From NCBI RefSeq assembly GCF_022376445.1, contig NW_025955554.1:1-20998 (forward strand): DNA of 20,998 nucleotides, written 5' to 3'. How positions within the stretch are numbered: position 1 is the stretch's first letter; each line of letters starts with the position of its first letter. Of the stretch, positions 18,579 to 20,998 are shown piece after piece. The notes beneath the pieces were generated by a model. It was not told the DNA's origin, did no database searches, and saw nothing but the letters and a program-made list of their open reading frames with translations. The stretch comes from Fomitopsis serialis (lineage: Eukaryota > Basidiomycota > Agaricomycetes > Polyporales > Fomitopsidaceae). Made by a program: the position numbers and the translations under genes.

Positions 18579-19553
18579 ATGATGCGCCCGAGATCAGATT
18601 ATGAGGTTCGTATGTCGCGGCACCTTCACTAGAACTCCAGTTGATTTTACTTCCAGGCCTCCAGCATTGACCATCTGCGAGACGAAGAGATTTTGGACCT
18701 CGTGATACATGCACGAGAGAGGTTTCCTGAACCCATCGTTGACGATGATCATGTCATCCGCATCGCCCACGATATCGTAGCTAAGGTTGTCGACTCGGAG
18801 GAGCAGTCTTCCGAAGCCCTCGCCCTCGATCTTGTGTTCCACCACACAGAAATACCTGTCCCCCGCGTCCGGCGCATCATCAAGGAGAGTCCTGCCCCAG
18901 GCTTCGAGCTCACTCACATATGCATGGACTACATACCCGGACGACAATTGTCCGTTGTCTGGCCAACAATGACTCTCGAGGAGCAACTCCGTGTCGTGTT
19001 CACTCTACGCGAGTACGTGCGCCAGCTGCAAGCCCTTCGCCACCCCCGCTCCGCCGTACCAGGCCCAATCGCTCCGGGCAGCCAGGCTCGTCAATGCGTC
19101 TCGCCTGTGTTTGGCCCCGCAATAGACAGACGAGGCCCGTTTACCTCGTACGACGAGCTGTCTGCGTGGTTCGACAAGGCGCAACGCCTTACGCTCAGGA
19201 TCAAGGAGGCGCAGCCTGAATGGGAACAAGATTCCTTTGAGCCGTTCGATACTGTCGCGACCCCTTCGGCCCTGACGCTCTGCCACCAAGACCTCAACAT
19301 GCGCAATATCATCGTCGTCAACGACGACGGCCGGCTGTGGCTCGTCGACTGGGCGTGGGCCAGGTTCTACCCGCCGTGGTTCGAGTACCTCGCCATGAAA
19401 GTGCAGACGGCCCACGAGGAACGGCTGATGAATCGCAAGGAGCCCTTCTGGACTTTGATGGTCCCGTATATTTGCCGTCCGTATTATCGGGAGGAGCGGT
19501 GGATGCATCGCGTGTATGCGGCATATCTATATCGTTTTGACCGGCGCCCATAA
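18579..19553 (+). CDS. APH/choline-kinase-like phosphotransferase, paralog 2
   Basis: A tandem paralog of the preceding kinase. Exon 1 is 18579-18605 (tandem ATG ATG, then RPRSDYE), the 51-nt intron is 18606-18656 with the same GTTCGT donor, and exon 2 is 18657-19553; total 307 residues. The ATP-binding Lys is probably residue 52 (IVAKVV). The catalytic loop HQDLNMRN has Asp221 and Asn226, and the DFG-equivalent Asp240 is in LVDWAWARFYPPWFEY. Long stretches are identical to paralog 1 (MDYIPGRQLSVVWPTM; ICRPYYREERW). The region between the Pro-rich centre and the catalytic loop differs most, as expected if substrate specificity has diverged. Both copies have intact frames and all key residues, unlike the F-box pair in this window. 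The second ATG could equally be the start. Confidence 0.87.
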
Positions 19554-20691
19554 CTTTTGACCTGCTGCACGCCTAGCAGCCTACTAATACTGTCAGTAGC
19601 ACTCACCATTCCCTCTCATGGTACTACAACTTCTTGTATGATTGGTCCCGATAATGTTTTCATAATGGCTAGTGTACAAGGTTCTACATTCGGGTCAGAT
19701 TATGTGATTCAAGACTGAAAAATGGAGTCGCTATCGATGGCTCTGGCACAAGCCTAGTACGCTCATGCCAGTGTGCGGCGAAGGGAGCATATCTGCTATT
19801 GAGTAGGGACAACCATTATAATCTTGTGCCAGACGTGCGACAGCCGGCGTCCTAGGACGTAGTCCATGATGATGGTGTTTGTGCCTCCGAGTCCGTGCTG
19901 ACGGGGATGGCGATGAGTCGGAAGACAAGTTCAAGAGTTAGGACTTCGACTCGGAGACGATAGATGTATATCCTCTTCGAGTTCTGTTTTCAGCGTCCTT
20001 ATTATGATACCAAGAGTGGTGTGACAGATTTCTTCGGCACTACAATCGAATCGAGTTCAGAACGCCGCAGTACTGCGCACTCAGACTCCCGAAGTACTGA
20101 TGGACTCGGAAGGGTCGTTCGCCGAATCCCGCTGGAGGGTTCGTTCGTCACTTGAGCCGTCTACATCTGACCGCCGCTGCGTCACGGCACCGTACATTCG
20201 GTTCGGGGAACTGTTCAGTATTTATCCGCGACGTACCTTATAGTCAGACACGTTCTCAGGCTGATGGCATGCCAGTGGCAGCCACTGGATATGGGAGTAG
20301 TTTTGCGGGGTGCCAGTGCTAGTCAGTGGTCGTTACGTGTGCGGCGAGTGTGTTTGACTCAACACTAAATCAGGCCACGTTCAAGATCGGATCTGGAGTT
20401 ATGTCCGGGTCACGGCTGCCAGAGGCGCACCCTCGTGTGGCCACAATGACCTAGCAGACCACCGTCCTGCGCTGACTCGGCGCCGGCACAGGGAAGCGCA
20501 TTATAGCGAAACGACAGCATCATCATGATCATTGATCGTTGTTTATCCGGATAACATCGTGCACGAGAACGGGACCGCAACACCGCTCGCACTACTAGTA
20601 CATTGCATTATGGACTCGGCGAAGAAAGTGGTTCTCAGCTTGAGGCTGCTCAACAATACATCAGTCATTACGGACGAATGCATGGCTGATT
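19554..20691. other. Intergenic region without a supported gene
   Basis: This stretch of 1.1 kb contains only short, unconvincing open frames. A plus frame at 20532-20762 lacks an early ATG and overlaps the minus-strand DUF7770-like exon antisense. Palindromes lie at 20067-20076 (GCAGTACTGC) and 20266-20288. It presumably carries the 3' ends of the second kinase and of the right-edge gene, which converge here. Confidence 0.5.
20266..20288. repeat. Overlapping palindromes
   Basis: TGGCATGCCA (20266-20275) overlaps a 17-bp dyad, CCAGTGGC-A-GCCACTGG (20272-20288), with 8-bp perfect arms. The motif CCAGTG recurs about 40 bp downstream. No function can be assigned. Confidence 0.7.
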
Positions 20692-20998
20692 TCAACTACC
20701 TGAAGAAGATGCTCCCTCGATCTCATAGAATGTGCCTTGGTCATAAGGAACCCAGCATGTAGGGTTCTCTCGCACTCTATCGAACTCTTTCTTGCACGAC
20801 GCTCCGGAACCCTCGACTATGAAACCATCTGCTTCGAGTGCCGAGATCACAGTCCACGTCCAGAAGCCGCATCCGCTTCCGTTTTCGTCGTATCTGTAGC
20901 GATGGAAGCGCTTTTCTTGCAGCCAGTTGTAGATGTCAGTAGTCGTAAACGTTTTCACAGGATTGAAGTACATCAGTCCGGGAGCGTTTGACGATATC
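20692..20998 (-). CDS. DUF7770-like protein, C-terminal part (runs off the window)
   Basis: An open frame extends from the right edge (20998) to a stop at 20692-20694, about 101 codons. Its sequence resembles the C-terminal half of fungal DUF7770 proteins as I remember them: a segment before the core (VKTFTTTDIYNWLQEKRF), an aromatic/Gly/Cys core (YRYDENGSGCGFWTWTVI), a helix (SALEADGFIVEG) and an end with VPYDQGTFYEIE. The function of the family is unknown. An internal ATG lies at 20973, but the frame stays open to the edge and family members are longer, so the 5' part is most likely outside the window. No membrane segment is seen. Confidence 0.5.
   Translation of the reverse strand, partial: ISSNAPGLMYFNPVKTFTTTDIYNWLQEKRFHRYRYDENGSGCGFWTWTVISALEADGFIVEGSGASCKKEFDRVRENPTCWVPYDQGTFYEIEGASSSGS

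Noticed and set aside
20532..20762. Plus-strand ORF near the right end
   Set aside because: No early ATG, antisense overlap with the DUF7770-like exon, and no recognisable domain.
1..20998. tRNA genes, transposons, LTRs, CRISPR-like arrays
   Set aside because: No tRNA A/B box pair, terminal repeats with target duplications, reverse transcriptase or transposase motifs, or spaced repeats were seen on reading both strands. A tRNAscan or repeat-library search would be decisive.

Overview
The window looks like nuclear DNA of a filamentous basidiomycete, probably an Agaricomycete (polypore or relative). Most introns that can be placed are 47-67 nt with GT...AG ends and CTNAC/CTNAT-like branch sites. 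The recognisable proteins (a Kre6/Skn1-type protein, a HAM1-like protein, basidiomycete F-box proteins, fungal APH-type kinases, a DUF7770-like fragment) fit that lineage. There are no bacterial operons and no rRNA, tRNA or CRISPR. All family names come from reading the sequence and from memory; no search was run.

Layout. 1-1710: no convincing gene. 1711-2721 (+): the cytosolic and membrane-anchor part of a Kre6/Skn1 beta-glucan synthesis protein, ending before any GH16 domain. 2722-4528: pyrimidine-rich non-coding sequence. 4529-6094 (-) and 9468-10994 (-): two paralogous F-box-like genes, both broken (one in-frame stop; two frameshifts). Between them, 6316-8625 (+), lies a multi-exon gene of unrecognised family. 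11422-13981 (-): a HAM1-like (BPI/TULIP-related) protein of about 804 residues with an apparent 1-nt frameshift in a homopolymer. 14735-15394 (+): a small uncharacterised gene with uncertain exons. 15774-17057 (+): a complete five-exon aldo-keto reductase. 17316-18360 and 18579-19553 (+): tandem APH/choline-kinase-like kinases sharing an intron position. 20692-20998 (-): the C-terminal part of a DUF7770-like protein, cut by the window edge.

These genes do not form an obvious pathway or cluster. The main theme is local duplication and decay: a dispersed F-box pair that keeps an upstream block at an identical distance although both reading frames are damaged, a tandem kinase pair, and a Kre6-like gene without its catalytic half. 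I found no convincing new multi-gene system. The best leads are the unrecognised gene between the F-box paralogs, the truncated Kre6-like protein, and the paired CACGTG sites between the HAM1-like gene and the small gene.
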